A stretch of 64,000 nt of DNA from Deltaproteobacteria bacterium (GCA_029262415.1 JAJCZL010000013.1:1-64000), one strand, 5' to 3'. Positions 8,381 to 17,992 are shown, counted from the stretch's first letter. Numbers and translations: made by a program. The notes: generated by a model from the letters alone, not told the origin.

Positions 8381-9292
8381 ATGAAGTTTTTTGGAGCCCT
8401 TTTGTTACTGATGGTGGCCGCCGTGGCCGCTGTGTGGTTTTACTTCGACACCATCGCCAAAACCGGCATAGAACGCGGCACCAGCTACGCGACCGGGGTG
8501 CCGACGGCCGTCGATTCGGTGAGCCTGGGTTTGCTCTCGGGCAAGTTCGGAGTCTCCGGGCTCAAGGTCGGTAACCCGAGCGGATATGCTGCGCCTCACT
8601 TTTTTGCCCTCCGCAAAGTACGAGTGGAGATGCCCGTCAATCTGGACACGCTCAGCCGAGACACCATCCGCGTACCGCTGATCGAGTTCGACGGCATCGA
8701 TCTTTATGTTGAGAAGGGCAAGAGCGGCGCCAATTACGACGCGATCCTGAAGAATCTACAGCGGCTGGGCGCGAGTTCGAAATCGGCCGACACCGGCGCG
8801 GCCCCGGCCTCGAAGAATCTGATCATCGAACAGCTCGTCATCAAAGACATCGCCGCACACCTGAACGTCACGACGTTGCCTGGTGAGAGCGGCAAGTTCG
8901 ACGTCAATATCCCTGAGATTCGTCTCAGCAACATCAGCTCGAAGGATGGCGGCGGGGTAGTGATTTCTGAGCTAACGTCGATCGTAACCAATGCGGTGCT
9001 GCGTGCGGTGATGGAGAACGGCATCGGTCTGCCCACCGAGTTGATCGGCGATCTGCGTGGCGAACTAGCGCGTCTCGGTAAAATCGACTTCATGTCATCG
9101 GGGGCTCTCACGGGACGCGGCGGCAAGGTCGTCGGTGAATTCGCAGAGAGTTTGCGTAGCGGTGATGGCGCGATCGGCGACAAGGCAAAAGAGGTGGGCG
9201 AGAAGCTCAAGGGTGATTTCCTCGGAAACCTTCTCGGTGGCAAGAAGTCCTCCGGCGAAGCAGGCCGGAACGAGCCCCCCGGCGCACCCTGA
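8381..9292 (+). CDS. AsmA-like membrane-anchored protein
   Basis: A 303-residue protein with one N-terminal membrane helix (FFGALLLLMVAAVAAVWFYF) and the rest outside the inner membrane. The early segment with GVPTAVDSVSLGLLSGKFGVSGL, and then strands ending in VPLIEFDGIDLYVE, follow the beta-taco pattern of AsmA-related proteins, which are linked to lipid transport to, or assembly of, the outer membrane. It is much shorter than E. coli AsmA (about 617 residues). The ATG at 8381 directly follows an in-frame GTG at 8378; a GGAGG lies about 20 bases upstream. It diverges from plsB, which fits an envelope-lipid role, but that is only context. Confidence 0.7.
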   Translation: MKFFGALLLLMVAAVAAVWFYFDTIAKTGIERGTSYATGVPTAVDSVSLGLLSGKFGVSGLKVGNPSGYAAPHFFALRKVRVEMPVNLDTLSRDTIRVPLIEFDGIDLYVEKGKSGANYDAILKNLQRLGASSKSADTGAAPASKNLIIEQLVIKDIAAHLNVTTLPGESGKFDVNIPEIRLSNISSKDGGGVVISELTSIVTNAVLRAVMENGIGLPTELIGDLRGELARLGKIDFMSSGALTGRGGKVVGEFAESLRSGDGAIGDKAKEVGEKLKGDFLGNLLGGKKSSGEAGRNEPPGAP

Positions 9293-9518
9293 GCGGCCGC
9301 GGCCGCGCACAGAGCAAGGCATCGGCTACATTCGAGTTTGTACCGAAGCGTCTAAAAAGTAGCGCTTCTTCGTGTTTGCGTAAGCGCTTGTGACTCCATT
9401 TGCGCAGGGAGCTTGCGGTATCTCGGCTCCGTCGCGAGCCGATCGTGCAGCGACCAAGCAAGGAACGGAAATTGCTTCTTATCCGTTTGACTGCACCCGT
9501 GTGCCGTACGACCCAGCG

Positions 9519-10760
9519 ATGCGAAAGACTCTCACCGGCGCTCTGATTCTCACCCCGATAGTTTTCATCGCCCTCGCATTCGCTATGCTGAGCGGGCCGC
9601 GGGCCTCTTGCGGTGTTGGCTACGCACCCGACAAACTCGGCACGTTGTGCGGATTCGCCAACCCTGCCGACATCGAGTACGCCGCGGGTGCCGGAGTTGT
9701 GTTAGTCAGTGAGCGACGCCGCGAACTCGGCGGAGACGGCGGCGGCATCTCGGCTCTGATCGTCGGTAGCAACGGTCCAACCCAACCGTGGCGGATTTGG
9801 CCGACGGGCAACCGCCGCTCAGACCATGGTCCCGTACGTGGGTTGCGCTTGCTCGGTGATCCCCAGTGCACCGAGCCGCCGGCACCTCATACATTTTCTC
9901 CGCACGGAATCGCGGCTCGTACGGGTATCGTCAAGGGTGTCGTGCGCGTCGCCGTAGTCGGACATGGCGCGCGCGAGGCGGTCGAGATCTTTGACGTTTA
10001 CGGCTCGGGTCGGCAGTCGCGTATGACCTGGCGCGGTTGTGTTCCGCTCGAAAAGAACCGCGCCGCGGATGACGTTGTCATCGTCGGTCCACAAGAGTTC
10101 ATCGTTGCTAGTGACGTAGCGATTGCGCGTGGCGCTGAAGGCGTCTTCTATCGGATCGCCAAGCGATTCGGTTCGTCGCAAGGCCACCTGGCACACTGGC
10201 GACCCGGCAAAGGCTGGCGTGTTTTGGAAGGCACGGTTGGTCCGACCATCAACGGGCTCGTGCTCTCCCAACACGGTCATTCTGTGTTGTACTCGGAGTC
10301 TTCGACAGGCGAACTCAAGCGCATGGGCTGGAAGCGCCGCGCCCGCAAGCACCCCCGCGAAAGGCTGCGCATCGGTGGCCGCCCCGACAACCTGAACATG
10401 GCGCCGGACGGAAAGGTGTTGCTGATTACGCACCTGAATGGGGCGGCATCGAACCTTTGTAAGTTCGGGAACCTGCCGTGCCGTAGCGATTGGTCGTTGC
10501 TCGAGATCGATCCGACACGCATGAAGGCGACACGCTTGCTTGTGCACAACGGAAGCTCGCTCGGCGAGGCCACTTCGGTGATCCAGGTTCGCGACTACTA
10601 CTTGTTTGCGGCGGCTTACGACGATCGCATCGGTGTTTGGCGTCCAGGGCCGGGGGCGGCCAAAGCTCGGGCAGAAGCCCAGCAGAGAAAGGCCCAAGCC
10701 AAGGCACCGGAAAGGGGCAAAGCCGACCCGCGAATGTACAACGCGCGCGGCGGAGGTTGA
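9519..10760 (+). CDS. Secreted protein of beta-propeller type, function unknown
   Basis: The product is 413 residues from the ATG at 9519. It opens with a signal or anchor helix (TGALILTPIVFIALAFAMLSGP). Segments such as FSPHGIAAR, PTINGLVLSQHG and RPDNLNMAPDGKVLLITHL fit blades of an SMP-30/paraoxonase-like propeller, a fold often used by lactonases and esterases of the periplasm. I cannot identify a full set of calcium or catalytic ligands, so no activity is assigned. The last 35 residues are Ala/Lys/Arg rich and probably disordered. It lies between the AsmA-like gene and gph on the same strand. Confidence 0.6.
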   Translation: MRKTLTGALILTPIVFIALAFAMLSGPRASCGVGYAPDKLGTLCGFANPADIEYAAGAGVVLVSERRRELGGDGGGISALIVGSNGPTQPWRIWPTGNRRSDHGPVRGLRLLGDPQCTEPPAPHTFSPHGIAARTGIVKGVVRVAVVGHGAREAVEIFDVYGSGRQSRMTWRGCVPLEKNRAADDVVIVGPQEFIVASDVAIARGAEGVFYRIAKRFGSSQGHLAHWRPGKGWRVLEGTVGPTINGLVLSQHGHSVLYSESSTGELKRMGWKRRARKHPRERLRIGGRPDNLNMAPDGKVLLITHLNGAASNLCKFGNLPCRSDWSLLEIDPTRMKATRLLVHNGSSLGEATSVIQVRDYYLFAAAYDDRIGVWRPGPGAAKARAEAQQRKAQAKAPERGKADPRMYNARGGG

Positions 10761-10830
10761 GCATTCAAGCCGGACGTAAGAAGCGCAGCTCTACACAGCT
10801 CGGTAGTGGCCGCCGGTTTGATCCGCGCGT

Positions 10831-11544
10831 GTGATCGGCGAAACTGATCGCGTGGATGCTGAGGCGGTCATATTCGACTTGGACGGAACGCTTTTGGACA
10901 CGCTCGCCGACTTGGCAGAATCGGTCAATGAAGTTTTAGCGCAAGAAGGCCACGCGATTCACCCTCACCAGGCCTACCGCATGTACGTGGGAGACGGCGT
11001 CGAGGCCCTAATCCGCCGCGCTCTGCCGGCGACGGAGCAGGGCGATCCGGATGTCGTTGCCGGTTTGGTTACGCGGGTTCGCGCCGTTTACGACCGACGC
11101 TGGGACAGGGTGACGCGTCCTTATGACGGTATCCTTGAACTGCTTGCCTGGTTGCGCGCGCGCGGCCTGCCCAGTGCGGTACTATCGAACAAGCCCCATC
11201 CCCTGACCAAAAAATGCGTGGCCAAGCTGTTGGTTCCGCATAGCTTCAACGCCGTGCTCGGGTCGATGCCCGGACTACCGTTGAAGCCCGATCCTACCGG
11301 CGGATTGCGGATCACCACACAATTGGGCGTCGCACCGGCGTGTACTTTATACGTGGGTGATACAGATACCGATATGCGCACGGCGCAGGCCGCCGGTTTT
11401 GTTGGGGTCGGCGCCGCGTGGGGCTTCCGCGGTCGCCAAGAGTTAGTTGATTCAGGCGCAAATGTGATCGTCGATACGCCGCACGAGCTCGCAGAGTTAA
11501 TCGGTGCGCGCGCGGCGTTTGCGTCGCACCAGAGCGACGATTGA
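10831..11544 (+). CDS. gph: Phosphoglycolate phosphatase-like HAD hydrolase
   Basis: A 237-residue HAD-superfamily hydrolase. Motif I is VIFDLDGTLLDT (nucleophile Asp near residue 16), motif II is the Ser of AVLSNKPH, the Lys of motif III is in LPLKPDPTG, and motif IV is VGDTDTDM. The cap inserted after motif I is helical (subclass IA), as in phosphoglycolate phosphatase and the pyrophosphatase PpaX. The usual role is removal of 2-phosphoglycolate formed in DNA repair or by oxygenase side reactions; the exact substrate cannot be read from sequence. The start is GTG at 10831, 70 bases after the preceding gene. Confidence 0.85.
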   Translation: MIGETDRVDAEAVIFDLDGTLLDTLADLAESVNEVLAQEGHAIHPHQAYRMYVGDGVEALIRRALPATEQGDPDVVAGLVTRVRAVYDRRWDRVTRPYDGILELLAWLRARGLPSAVLSNKPHPLTKKCVAKLLVPHSFNAVLGSMPGLPLKPDPTGGLRITTQLGVAPACTLYVGDTDTDMRTAQAAGFVGVGAAWGFRGRQELVDSGANVIVDTPHELAELIGARAAFASHQSDD

Positions 11545-11924
11545 TCCAAAGATCGTCTACCCAGCCGCTTCTGATCGTCTCATAAATATTGGGGACGGGG
11601 TTTCGTCTTACCTCGCACCCCCATTTGCTGCGCAAGAACCGTGGCTGCGCCTGCGCAAGTGCTGTGGAGCCGTCCGTCCTCAGTGTTGACGCCGGCTGAT
11701 CGGCAATGGCGTCGCCGAGAACCGGAAAAGGCGCGCTTTGTATTGTGCAAGGAGGTACATTCGGGCGGTGCCGGGTGGTGATCGACTGTAAAACTTGCGA
11801 TTATCTCACCCATCGGGGTGTGCGTGGTTGTACAAATCGTTTGGAGGTTGGAGCTTGTTTGGCTATTGATGGAGACAGCGATGGTCTGGGGCAGGATGGG
11901 AGTGCAATTTGAGGGCACGGAAGA
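11545..11924. other. Intergenic stretch without a convincing gene
   Basis: 380 bases between gph and the flavin monooxygenase. Short frames exist on both strands, but none has family-like content. Near 11590 the AT-rich ATAAATATTGGGGACGGGG resembles sequence flanking RAYT/Y1-type transposases, which is only a weak hint of an old insertion. The promoter of the downstream gene should lie here, but I could not pick it with confidence. Confidence 0.5.
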
Positions 11925-13193
11925 ATGAAGCCTGAACATCCTACGGTCTGCGTCGTAGGAGGCGGGCATAGCGGAGCCACCGCAGCCAAGTATCTGCTCA
12001 ATGCAGGTTTAGATTGCGCGAGCTTTGATAGCCGGAGATATCCCTTGGGCGGGCCTGGTTCGCTCGCCTCCGAGTACTTCGATGCTTTCATCGAGAGGCA
12101 CCGTATTGCGCACTTGATGCATACCGGCGTCGGCGTGGACAAAGCCGTCCGTTTGCCGGACGGGGTCTGGGAGGTCTCGCTTCACGACGGTTCCTCGCAT
12201 CGTTTCGACTCCCTCGTCGTCAGTTGTAAGCCCGAGTTGGTGGCGGTGATCCCGCGCACACCCGGCGACACAGATTTCCTCGGCAGAACGATCCATGTTT
12301 CCAGTTACGAAGCGCCTGCTGACTACGTCGGCGCAAAGGTTCTCGTCGTCGGCTTCGGTAGGGCTGCGGAGCGGCTTGCTGCAACGCTGTCACGCTATGC
12401 CGATAGAGTTCTCTTGAGCTGTGATCCGCGGCGCAAGGAAACGGTGCTTGCGCCGATGGGCGGAAACGTCCGTGCGGCCGCGATGCTGCTGCACAAGGAG
12501 TCCCGTCGCGACGCACTCGAAGGCTTCGTCCGTGGCAAGTTGCGCGTGGTTGGAGAGCCCGTTGCTTTCGAACACCACGGTGCTCGTTTCTGCGACGGAA
12601 CCGTCGAGCCGGTTGACGTGATTATTTATTGTACTGGTTACAATCCCAGGTTTTCGTTTCTTGACGAGGGCTTGCAAAGGGCAGGAGGCCGCGCGTTCTC
12701 CTTGTATCGGCGCATGTTCCGGCCCGAGATTGACAACCTGTTGTTCGTAGGGCCGTTTCTTCCTGAGGCCGACAACTCTCACTCGGTAGCCATGCAGGCT
12801 TTCCTAGCGGCGGAATACTTGACCGGTGAGTATGCGCTGCCCGATCTTTTCCGGATGCGATTGGAAGAGGACAGCGAATGGAGCGCGAGCTCGGCACGGC
12901 TGTTCAGCGGTAGCGCAGAAAACGTTCACGGTGCGCTGGCTTCCTATACCCGCCAACTCAACCGTGAGCTGACGCAGGGCAGAAGGCGGGCGCGCAGGAA
13001 TGCGCGGCGCAGCCCGGTTCCAGCCCTGTGTGGGCGCATAGAGGGCTTGCAGGTCGTACCGGCCTCTTCGGGCCGGGTGGCCGGGCGTGTCGCTGCCGAC
13101 CACGTAACACCCGCACGAGGGAATGGTTCTTTGGTCGCGCAGCGTGACCAGGCTGTTGCGCCCCGACAAGGTGACGCAGCAGCCTCGCTATAG
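11925..13193 (+). CDS. Flavin-containing monooxygenase-like protein, internally shortened
   Basis: A 422-residue protein with an FAD-binding Rossmann motif (VVGGGHSGATAAKYL, residues 9-23), an NADPH-type second motif (VLVVGFGRAAERLA, near 142) and the late YCTGYNPRF that is typical of FMO-family oxygenases. Family members usually have a Trp-containing GGxW segment and about 60-70 residues between PLGG and the helix seen here as SEYFDAFIERHRI. That stretch is missing, with the frame preserved. The last 75 residues (from about TQGRRRARR) are low-complexity and unlike the family, so the natural end may be earlier. It may be inactive or have altered substrate use. Confidence 0.7.
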   Translation: MKPEHPTVCVVGGGHSGATAAKYLLNAGLDCASFDSRRYPLGGPGSLASEYFDAFIERHRIAHLMHTGVGVDKAVRLPDGVWEVSLHDGSSHRFDSLVVSCKPELVAVIPRTPGDTDFLGRTIHVSSYEAPADYVGAKVLVVGFGRAAERLAATLSRYADRVLLSCDPRRKETVLAPMGGNVRAAAMLLHKESRRDALEGFVRGKLRVVGEPVAFEHHGARFCDGTVEPVDVIIYCTGYNPRFSFLDEGLQRAGGRAFSLYRRMFRPEIDNLLFVGPFLPEADNSHSVAMQAFLAAEYLTGEYALPDLFRMRLEEDSEWSASSARLFSGSAENVHGALASYTRQLNRELTQGRRRARRNARRSPVPALCGRIEGLQVVPASSGRVAGRVAADHVTPARGNGSLVAQRDQAVAPRQGDAAASL

Positions 13194-13215
13194 GCTTCCG
13201 GGTAGCGCGCGGAGA

Positions 13216-14412
13216 TCAGTTCAACTCGGCCGTCTTGTACATGGTCACGACGGCTGCGCCGCCGATGCCCAGGTTGTGTTGCAGTGCGACCTTCACGCCT
13301 TCGACTTGGCGCTTTTCGGCCAGCCCGCGGATCTGCCAGTTCAGCTCCGAACATTGCGCCAGTCCGGTCGCCCCGAGTGGATGCCCCTTGGAGATCAAGC
13401 CTCCCGAAGGGTTGACGACGAACTTACCACCGTAGGTGACCGCGCCCGAATCGATCAACTCTCCACCTTTGCCTTCGTCGCAAAGCCCGAGCCCTTCGTA
13501 GGTGATCAGTTCGTTGCACGAGAAGCAGTCGTGCAGTTCGATGACATCAACATTTTCGGGGCCGAACCCCGATTGTTCGTAGACTTGCTGTGCCGCTTTC
13601 TTGGTCATGTCAGAACCCACAACCTTGATGCAGCTCTTATCTTTGAAGCTCGATTCTAGGTCGGTGGCCATTGCCATTCCGGCGATCTCAACGGCGGTTT
13701 TTTGCAGCCGGTGTTTCCTTACGAAGTCTTCACTGCAAAGAATCGCCGCACCCGCACCGTCCGAGGTTGGACAGCACTGTAGTTTGGTCAGCGGATCGTA
13801 GACCATCGGAGCATCCATGATGTCTTCCAGCGAGTACTCGTCGCGGAACTGCGAGTAGGGGTTGTTGACCGAGTGTTTGTGGTTCTTGTGTCCGATCTTT
13901 GCGAAGTGCTCGGGCTTGGTGCCGTATCTTTCCATGTGTTCGCGACCCGCGTTGCCGAATAGTTGGGCAGCGCCGGGCGCCTGTGCGAGTCCGCGCAACT
14001 CGACCATCGCGCCGAAGTGTTTGTCGATCGGATTGGTGCGGTCGGTGTACTTGATGCCGAGCGAACCCTTTTCCATTTTTTCAAAACCGAGGGCCAAGGT
14101 GCACTCGGCGAGTCCGCCCTCGACGAATTGTTTGGCCATGAACAACGCAGTGGAACCCGTCGAGCAGTTGTTGTTGACGTTGTAGACTGGGATGCCGGTG
14201 GTGCCCAGTTCATAGACCGCGCGCTGGCCTGCGGTTGAGTCGCCGTAACAGTAACCAACGCAGGCCTGCTCGACGTCCTCGAACTTGATGCCGGCGTCTT
14301 CGAGCGCTTTGGTGCCGGCTTCTCTGGCCATGTCAGGGTAGTCCCAGGCTTTGGATCCGGGTTTTTCGAACTTGGTCATCCCTACGCCGACGACGTAAAC
14401 TTTTCTGCCCAT
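13216..14412 (-). CDS. SCPx-type thiolase (lipid-transfer protein/thiolase)
   Basis: A 398-residue thiolase of the sterol-carrier-protein-x class, which cleaves or condenses 3-ketoacyl-CoAs, often of branched or steroid side chains. Visible signatures are the nucleophile Cys in [10 protein letters not shown], the HD of [11 protein letters not shown] that replaces the NEAF motif of classical thiolases, [10 protein letters not shown], and QHNLGIGGA near the end. The start is the ATG of [15 protein letters not shown] at 14412; the upstream open frame lacks homology. These enzymes often work with a small OB-fold (DUF35) partner, and none is adjacent. Fits the fatty-acyl or sterol chemistry suggested elsewhere in the window. 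Confidence 0.92.
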   Translation of the reverse strand: MGRKVYVVGVGMTKFEKPGSKAWDYPDMAREAGTKALEDAGIKFEDVEQACVGYCYGDSTAGQRAVYELGTTGIPVYNVNNNCSTGSTALFMAKQFVEGGLAECTLALGFEKMEKGSLGIKYTDRTNPIDKHFGAMVELRGLAQAPGAAQLFGNAGREHMERYGTKPEHFAKIGHKNHKHSVNNPYSQFRDEYSLEDIMDAPMVYDPLTKLQCCPTSDGAGAAILCSEDFVRKHRLQKTAVEIAGMAMATDLESSFKDKSCIKVVGSDMTKKAAQQVYEQSGFGPENVDVIELHDCFSCNELITYEGLGLCDEGKGGELIDSGAVTYGGKFVVNPSGGLISKGHPLGATGLAQCSELNWQIRGLAEKRQVEGVKVALQHNLGIGGAAVVTMYKTAELN

Positions 14413-14548
14413 TGCTTCAGTCCTCCGATGTATTGCGCATCCGCCGCCGACCACACCTAGGCGGCCCGGTGCGACTGCAAGGTCTTGCACCCATATCCGG
14501 CGCGGTTGTTTGAAGCCAGCGGCGGCCCAGCTGCGATCCGCCGGCAGT

Positions 14549-15184
14549 CTAACCCGCAGGGGCAGCCGACAGGCGAAGGCCGAGCAAGTGGCTGTAGTCG
14601 CGCTTGAGTTCAGCAGAGATGTGGTGGCCGAGAGCCTCGTAAACGTGGAGTTCAGCGTCGGCGCCGGCGCGCGCAAGCGCGTTCACCGCGAGCCGGGTCT
14701 GCTGTACGCCGATGACCGGATCGGCGGCACCATGAAACGCGACGATCGGCGGTAGTTGACTCGCACGCATGGTCGCCAGTGCGCGCAACTCGTCGGTCAT
14801 TGTTCCGGCGATAGGGAAGCACGCGGAGATTCTCTCCGGGTGAAGCGCGGCGACTGCAAAGCTGAGGATGCCGCCTTGGGAGAACCCGGTGATGACGGGC
14901 TTGCCGGTGCTCGGGTAGCGGGCCTTAGCGTACTCCATAAACTGCACGAGCCTGGCGACCGCATCTTCGATCGTGGCACCGTCATGCCTATCGCTGCCGC
15001 TCCCACGGATGGAGAACCACGAGTACCCGTCGCCGTAGGGTGTCGGTGCTTGCACGACCAGAAACCGTGCCGGGTGTGCGAAGTCTCGAAACAAGTGAGA
15101 GAAGCGCTCGGCGTTGTCGCCGAGCCCGTGAAGGGCGATGACGGTCGGTGCCTGATCCGACGGTGTAGCGCCTGCGGTAAGCAC
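14549..15184 (-). CDS. Phospholipase/carboxylesterase-like hydrolase, probable lipoprotein
   Basis: An alpha/beta hydrolase of the phospholipase/carboxylesterase (dienelactone-hydrolase-like) group. HGLGDN forms the oxyanion region, GFSQGG contains the nucleophile Ser, the acid is in HGAADPVIG and the His is in ALGHHIS. The first ATG/GTG/TTG in frame is the GTG at 15184, but it cuts into the first strand. The frame stays open upstream and encodes a hydrophobic run ending in LALLLGISAC, a good lipobox. The only start that would include it is a CTG at 15320-15322 inside the end of cysH. The mature protein is therefore probably a lipid-anchored esterase. Confidence 0.8.
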   Translation of the reverse strand: MLTAGATPSDQAPTVIALHGLGDNAERFSHLFRDFAHPARFLVVQAPTPYGDGYSWFSIRGSGSDRHDGATIEDAVARLVQFMEYAKARYPSTGKPVITGFSQGGILSFAVAALHPERISACFPIAGTMTDELRALATMRASQLPPIVAFHGAADPVIGVQQTRLAVNALARAGADAELHVYEALGHHISAELKRDYSHLLGLRLSAAPAG

Positions 15185-15308
15185 CGTAACGTAGTCGAGA
15201 GGGGCTTGTGCGAGGCGCGCGGTGCTCGAGCGGCACGCCGAGATGCCGAGCAGTAGGGCGAGCGTGACGAGTGCGGCCAGGACCGCCCCGCCGGTTGGCC
15301 GAGGCGAC

Positions 15309-16037
15309 TCAGTCGTCTTCAGCTTCGTGGAGTCCGCACTCGCGTTTGAGGCCGAAGAAGCGTGTATCTTCTTCGCTCATGCCGTCAGTGAGTTTGTGCG
15401 AGGTATGCCAGTCTCCGATTGAGACGTAGCCCTCGATCCACAGCGGGTGGTAGGGAAGGTCGTGTTTGTTCAAGTAGTTGAACACGTCCAGGTCGGTCCA
15501 GTCGATGATCGGCAACACTTTGAGTCGACCGTCTTGAATTCCCAGCACTTGGAGATTGCGGCGCGACTCCGCTTGCTGGCGGCGAAGCCCAGAGATCCAC
15601 GACTGTGCCTGTAGGCAGTTCAGGCCGCGCTTCATCGGCTCGACCTTGTTCATGCGGTTGTATCGTTCGATGCCTTCCAGTCCCTGTTCCCACAACTTGC
15701 CGTAACGCGCTTCTTGCCATCCGGGGCTGAGTTCGGCGTGGTAGACGTGCATGTTCAAGTGTAGGCGTTCGGTCAGCTCGTCGATGAACTGGTAGGTCTC
15801 GGGGAACAGGTAGCCGGTATCGACGAGTATCACCGGGATCTCACGCCACTGCTGTGTCGCCATGTGCAGGAGCACAGCTGCCTGCGCGCCGAAGCTTGAA
15901 GACAGCACGATTCCGGGTTTGAGAAGGTCTAACGCCCAAGCAATGCGGTCTTCGGCGCCGACGCCCTCCAGCTTCTTGTTGGCGGAATCGAGATCGATGC
16001 TCTTGTGGTCAAAAGGTGTGGAGACAACCTGGTTCAT
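15309..16037 (-). CDS. cysH: Phosphoadenylyl-sulfate reductase
   Basis: Reduces activated sulfate (PAPS) to sulfite with thioredoxin or glutaredoxin in assimilatory sulfate reduction. The 242-residue protein has the nucleotide-binding [27 protein letters not shown], and the C-terminal catalytic ECGLH with one Cys. The paired CC and CxxC cysteines of iron-sulfur APS reductases are absent, so PAPS is the expected substrate. The ATG is at 16037. Its 3' end overlaps a possible CTG start of the downstream lipoprotein esterase. No other cys genes are nearby. Confidence 0.93.
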   Translation of the reverse strand: MNQVVSTPFDHKSIDLDSANKKLEGVGAEDRIAWALDLLKPGIVLSSSFGAQAAVLLHMATQQWREIPVILVDTGYLFPETYQFIDELTERLHLNMHVYHAELSPGWQEARYGKLWEQGLEGIERYNRMNKVEPMKRGLNCLQAQSWISGLRRQQAESRRNLQVLGIQDGRLKVLPIIDWTDLDVFNYLNKHDLPYHPLWIEGYVSIGDWHTSHKLTDGMSEEDTRFFGLKRECGLHEAEDD

Positions 16038-16146
16038 GGCATCACAGAGATTCTACGATATCGGCGCGTCCTGGTGAGTCAATTTCGTGCCTCTACGGCG
16101 ACCCGCGCAAGTGACTGCCGCCACTTCCATTTGGGGGGGCCTGGGC

Positions 16147-16170
16147 CAAAAAGCCGGCCTTTCGGTCCGG
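16147..16170 (-). terminator. Intrinsic terminator of the DUF6502-DUF5666 operon
   Basis: On the minus strand, just after the DUF5666 stop at 16177, CCGGACC and GGCCGG form a GC-rich stem with one bulged A and a GAAA tetraloop. CTTTTT follows directly. This is a standard rho-independent layout for the minus-strand operon. Confidence 0.7.
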
Positions 16171-16176
16171 GCGGGG

Positions 16177-17157
16177 TTAGCGGCCGCCGACCTGAGCGCC
16201 GCCGGATGCGGGGTTGGGCACGACCGCTATACGATCGGCCACCAGGTTGAGCGTAAGGCTGAACGAGCCGGTGACAAGGACACGGGCGCCGACTCCCGGG
16301 CGACCCGGCACACCGCCGTTGTCGATCTCCGTGGCACTGGTAGTGCGCACGACGACCTGGTCGTTCAGCACGAAGCCGCTGTCCGCGGCCTCAGTGATGA
16401 AGCCGTCGATGCGTAACCTGAGGCCGGGAACCAGATTGAGGTCGCTGCCGCGACTCTCCACGGTGTCGGCGACGACGTCTCCGACACCGTCGAGGCCGCG
16501 GGTGGTCACCCGCGCGATCTGGCCGTTGGACAGTCCGCCGGGCGGTACTTCACCGATAGACGCAGCTCCGAATTTAATCGTGTGTCTGCGGATTCTGAAT
16601 ACCTGCGCCTGCCGGTCGAGATCTTGGATTCGACCGTGGATGGTTGCGCTCGCACCGTCGGTAACGGCGGCGACGCGCGTCACGACAACCGCGCCGTCGC
16701 CGTCGGCAAGGCCGCTGACCTCGATAACCGTGCCCGGGTTGAGAGTGTCTAAAGAGGTTCCCTGAAACACGGTAGAGGTGGAGACCGAAAGCTCTTGTCC
16801 GAAAACCGTCACCACGCCGGCAGTTGAATCAACGCTATCGACGGCGCCGCGCAATAGGCTGTCGAAGCGAATCTCTTCGGCGATCCCGGTACCGGCGACC
16901 TCGTCGAATGTGCCCGATACCGTCACCACCATCCCGGGGCGGAGATCGGCCACGGAGCCGGAGGATCCGTTGACGACAATGTCGGCGGAATCGATGTCGA
17001 AGCGTAGGTCGTTGACGACGATGCTTCCGAAGTCGGTGATAACACCTTGAGCGATCCCGGTGCCGCCGATCCCGCCTCCGGTCGAGCTTCCGCAGCCCTG
17101 CGCGGCGGCGAAAGACAGCACCAGGGCCAGAACTATATGGGGTATAGGAGATCGCAC
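16177..17157 (-). CDS. DUF5666-domain lipoprotein
   Basis: A 326-residue lipoprotein. The start is GTG at 17157 (VRSPIPHIVLALVLSF), giving a signal peptide that ends at a cysteine in AAAQGCGSS. The mature protein is a string of small beta-barrel-like modules of the DUF5666 type: GVITDFGSIVVNDLRFD, then repeated GAVDSVDS, GRIQDLD and GFITEAADSGFVLNDQ segments, each followed by VxVTG-like strands. Function is unknown; the modules look like OB-fold binding units. It begins one base after the stop of the DUF6502 gene, so the two are almost certainly translated from one message. Confidence 0.82.
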   Translation of the reverse strand: MRSPIPHIVLALVLSFAAAQGCGSSTGGGIGGTGIAQGVITDFGSIVVNDLRFDIDSADIVVNGSSGSVADLRPGMVVTVSGTFDEVAGTGIAEEIRFDSLLRGAVDSVDSTAGVVTVFGQELSVSTSTVFQGTSLDTLNPGTVIEVSGLADGDGAVVVTRVAAVTDGASATIHGRIQDLDRQAQVFRIRRHTIKFGAASIGEVPPGGLSNGQIARVTTRGLDGVGDVVADTVESRGSDLNLVPGLRLRIDGFITEAADSGFVLNDQVVVRTTSATEIDNGGVPGRPGVGARVLVTGSFSLTLNLVADRIAVVPNPASGGAQVGGR

Positions 17158-17158
17158 G

Positions 17159-17992
17159 TTAGTTGTCTTCGGAATAGTCTTCCTCGTAATAGTAGATCCC
17201 CAACGAGACGCGTTTTCGACCCGTGCCGGCGGCGTCGGTGTTGGTGTCCCTGTCGCGCCTGGCCATGAGTTCGTCGAGCCGCTCGAGCGCGCGTTGCGCG
17301 AGTCTGGCGGCCTTGGCGCGGATCTCTTCGGTGGATTCGCTGGGGAGGTTGTCGTAGCTGACCTTACGCTGGAAGAATGCCTCCTCGGGGGCAGCTTCGA
17401 GGTTGTGGTCGATGCATTTGATGAGGTCGGCAACGTCGACACCGAGGATGCCGAGTTTGTCGATCTCGCCCTGGGTGGGGACGTAGGCGCGGGCGGTAAG
17501 CTTGATCCTGGAGTCTTTGAGCCGCGTGACGGCGCCCACACGTTCGAGCTCATCGAGGATCGCTCGCGGCGGAACATCTCCGCTGTATGTTTTGACCAGG
17601 TCGGCGAAAGAGGCGGACCCTTTTTCAAAGGGTAGTGCGGCCGGCCGACCACGATCGCTGAAGCGCCCGTCGCGTACCCAACCACTGATGACACGCGCCG
17701 CGCGGTTGTAGCGATCGACCGCGCCCGCGTCGTTGGGTTCGATCAGTTCCTGTACGCGCTTGACCTCTTTGCGCGATATCCCGGTGATAATCGAGACGCG
17801 CGACCCGGTCTGCTTGCGGCCTTTGATGGTAAAGTCATCGGAGGCCACATCGACGTACACCCGCTTGGCAATGTCTGCGAACGCACCGTAAGGAACACCG
17901 TAGCGCAAGAGGATGCGCACCAGCGGGCGCAGCAGGCGGCGGACGGCTGCGCCGAGGGCACCCGCCACGGCTGTTTCGGCACGTGGGCTCAT
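17159..17992 (-). CDS. DUF6502-family protein (probable DNA-binding or regulatory)
   Basis: A 277-residue cytoplasmic protein. The N-terminal 100 residues (LLRPLVRILLRYGVPYGAFADIAKRVYVDVA, split here by family memory into helical and wHTH-like parts; ISRKEVKRVQ) match the DUF6502 family, which is predicted to contain winged-helix-like DNA-binding segments. The C-terminal third is charged and helical and ends in an acidic YYYEEDYSEDN tail. The direct coupling to a DUF5666 lipoprotein gene is a pairing seen in other genomes as far as I recall. A regulator plus envelope sensor is possible but not shown. Confidence 0.75.
   Translation of the reverse strand: MSPRAETAVAGALGAAVRRLLRPLVRILLRYGVPYGAFADIAKRVYVDVASDDFTIKGRKQTGSRVSIITGISRKEVKRVQELIEPNDAGAVDRYNRAARVISGWVRDGRFSDRGRPAALPFEKGSASFADLVKTYSGDVPPRAILDELERVGAVTRLKDSRIKLTARAYVPTQGEIDKLGILGVDVADLIKCIDHNLEAAPEEAFFQRKVSYDNLPSESTEEIRAKAARLAQRALERLDELMARRDRDTNTDAAGTGRKRVSLGIYYYEEDYSEDN

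Noticed and set aside
11706-11912. 68-residue plus-strand frame before the monooxygenase gene
   Set aside because: Short, no recognisable pattern and no ribosome-binding site; likely chance.
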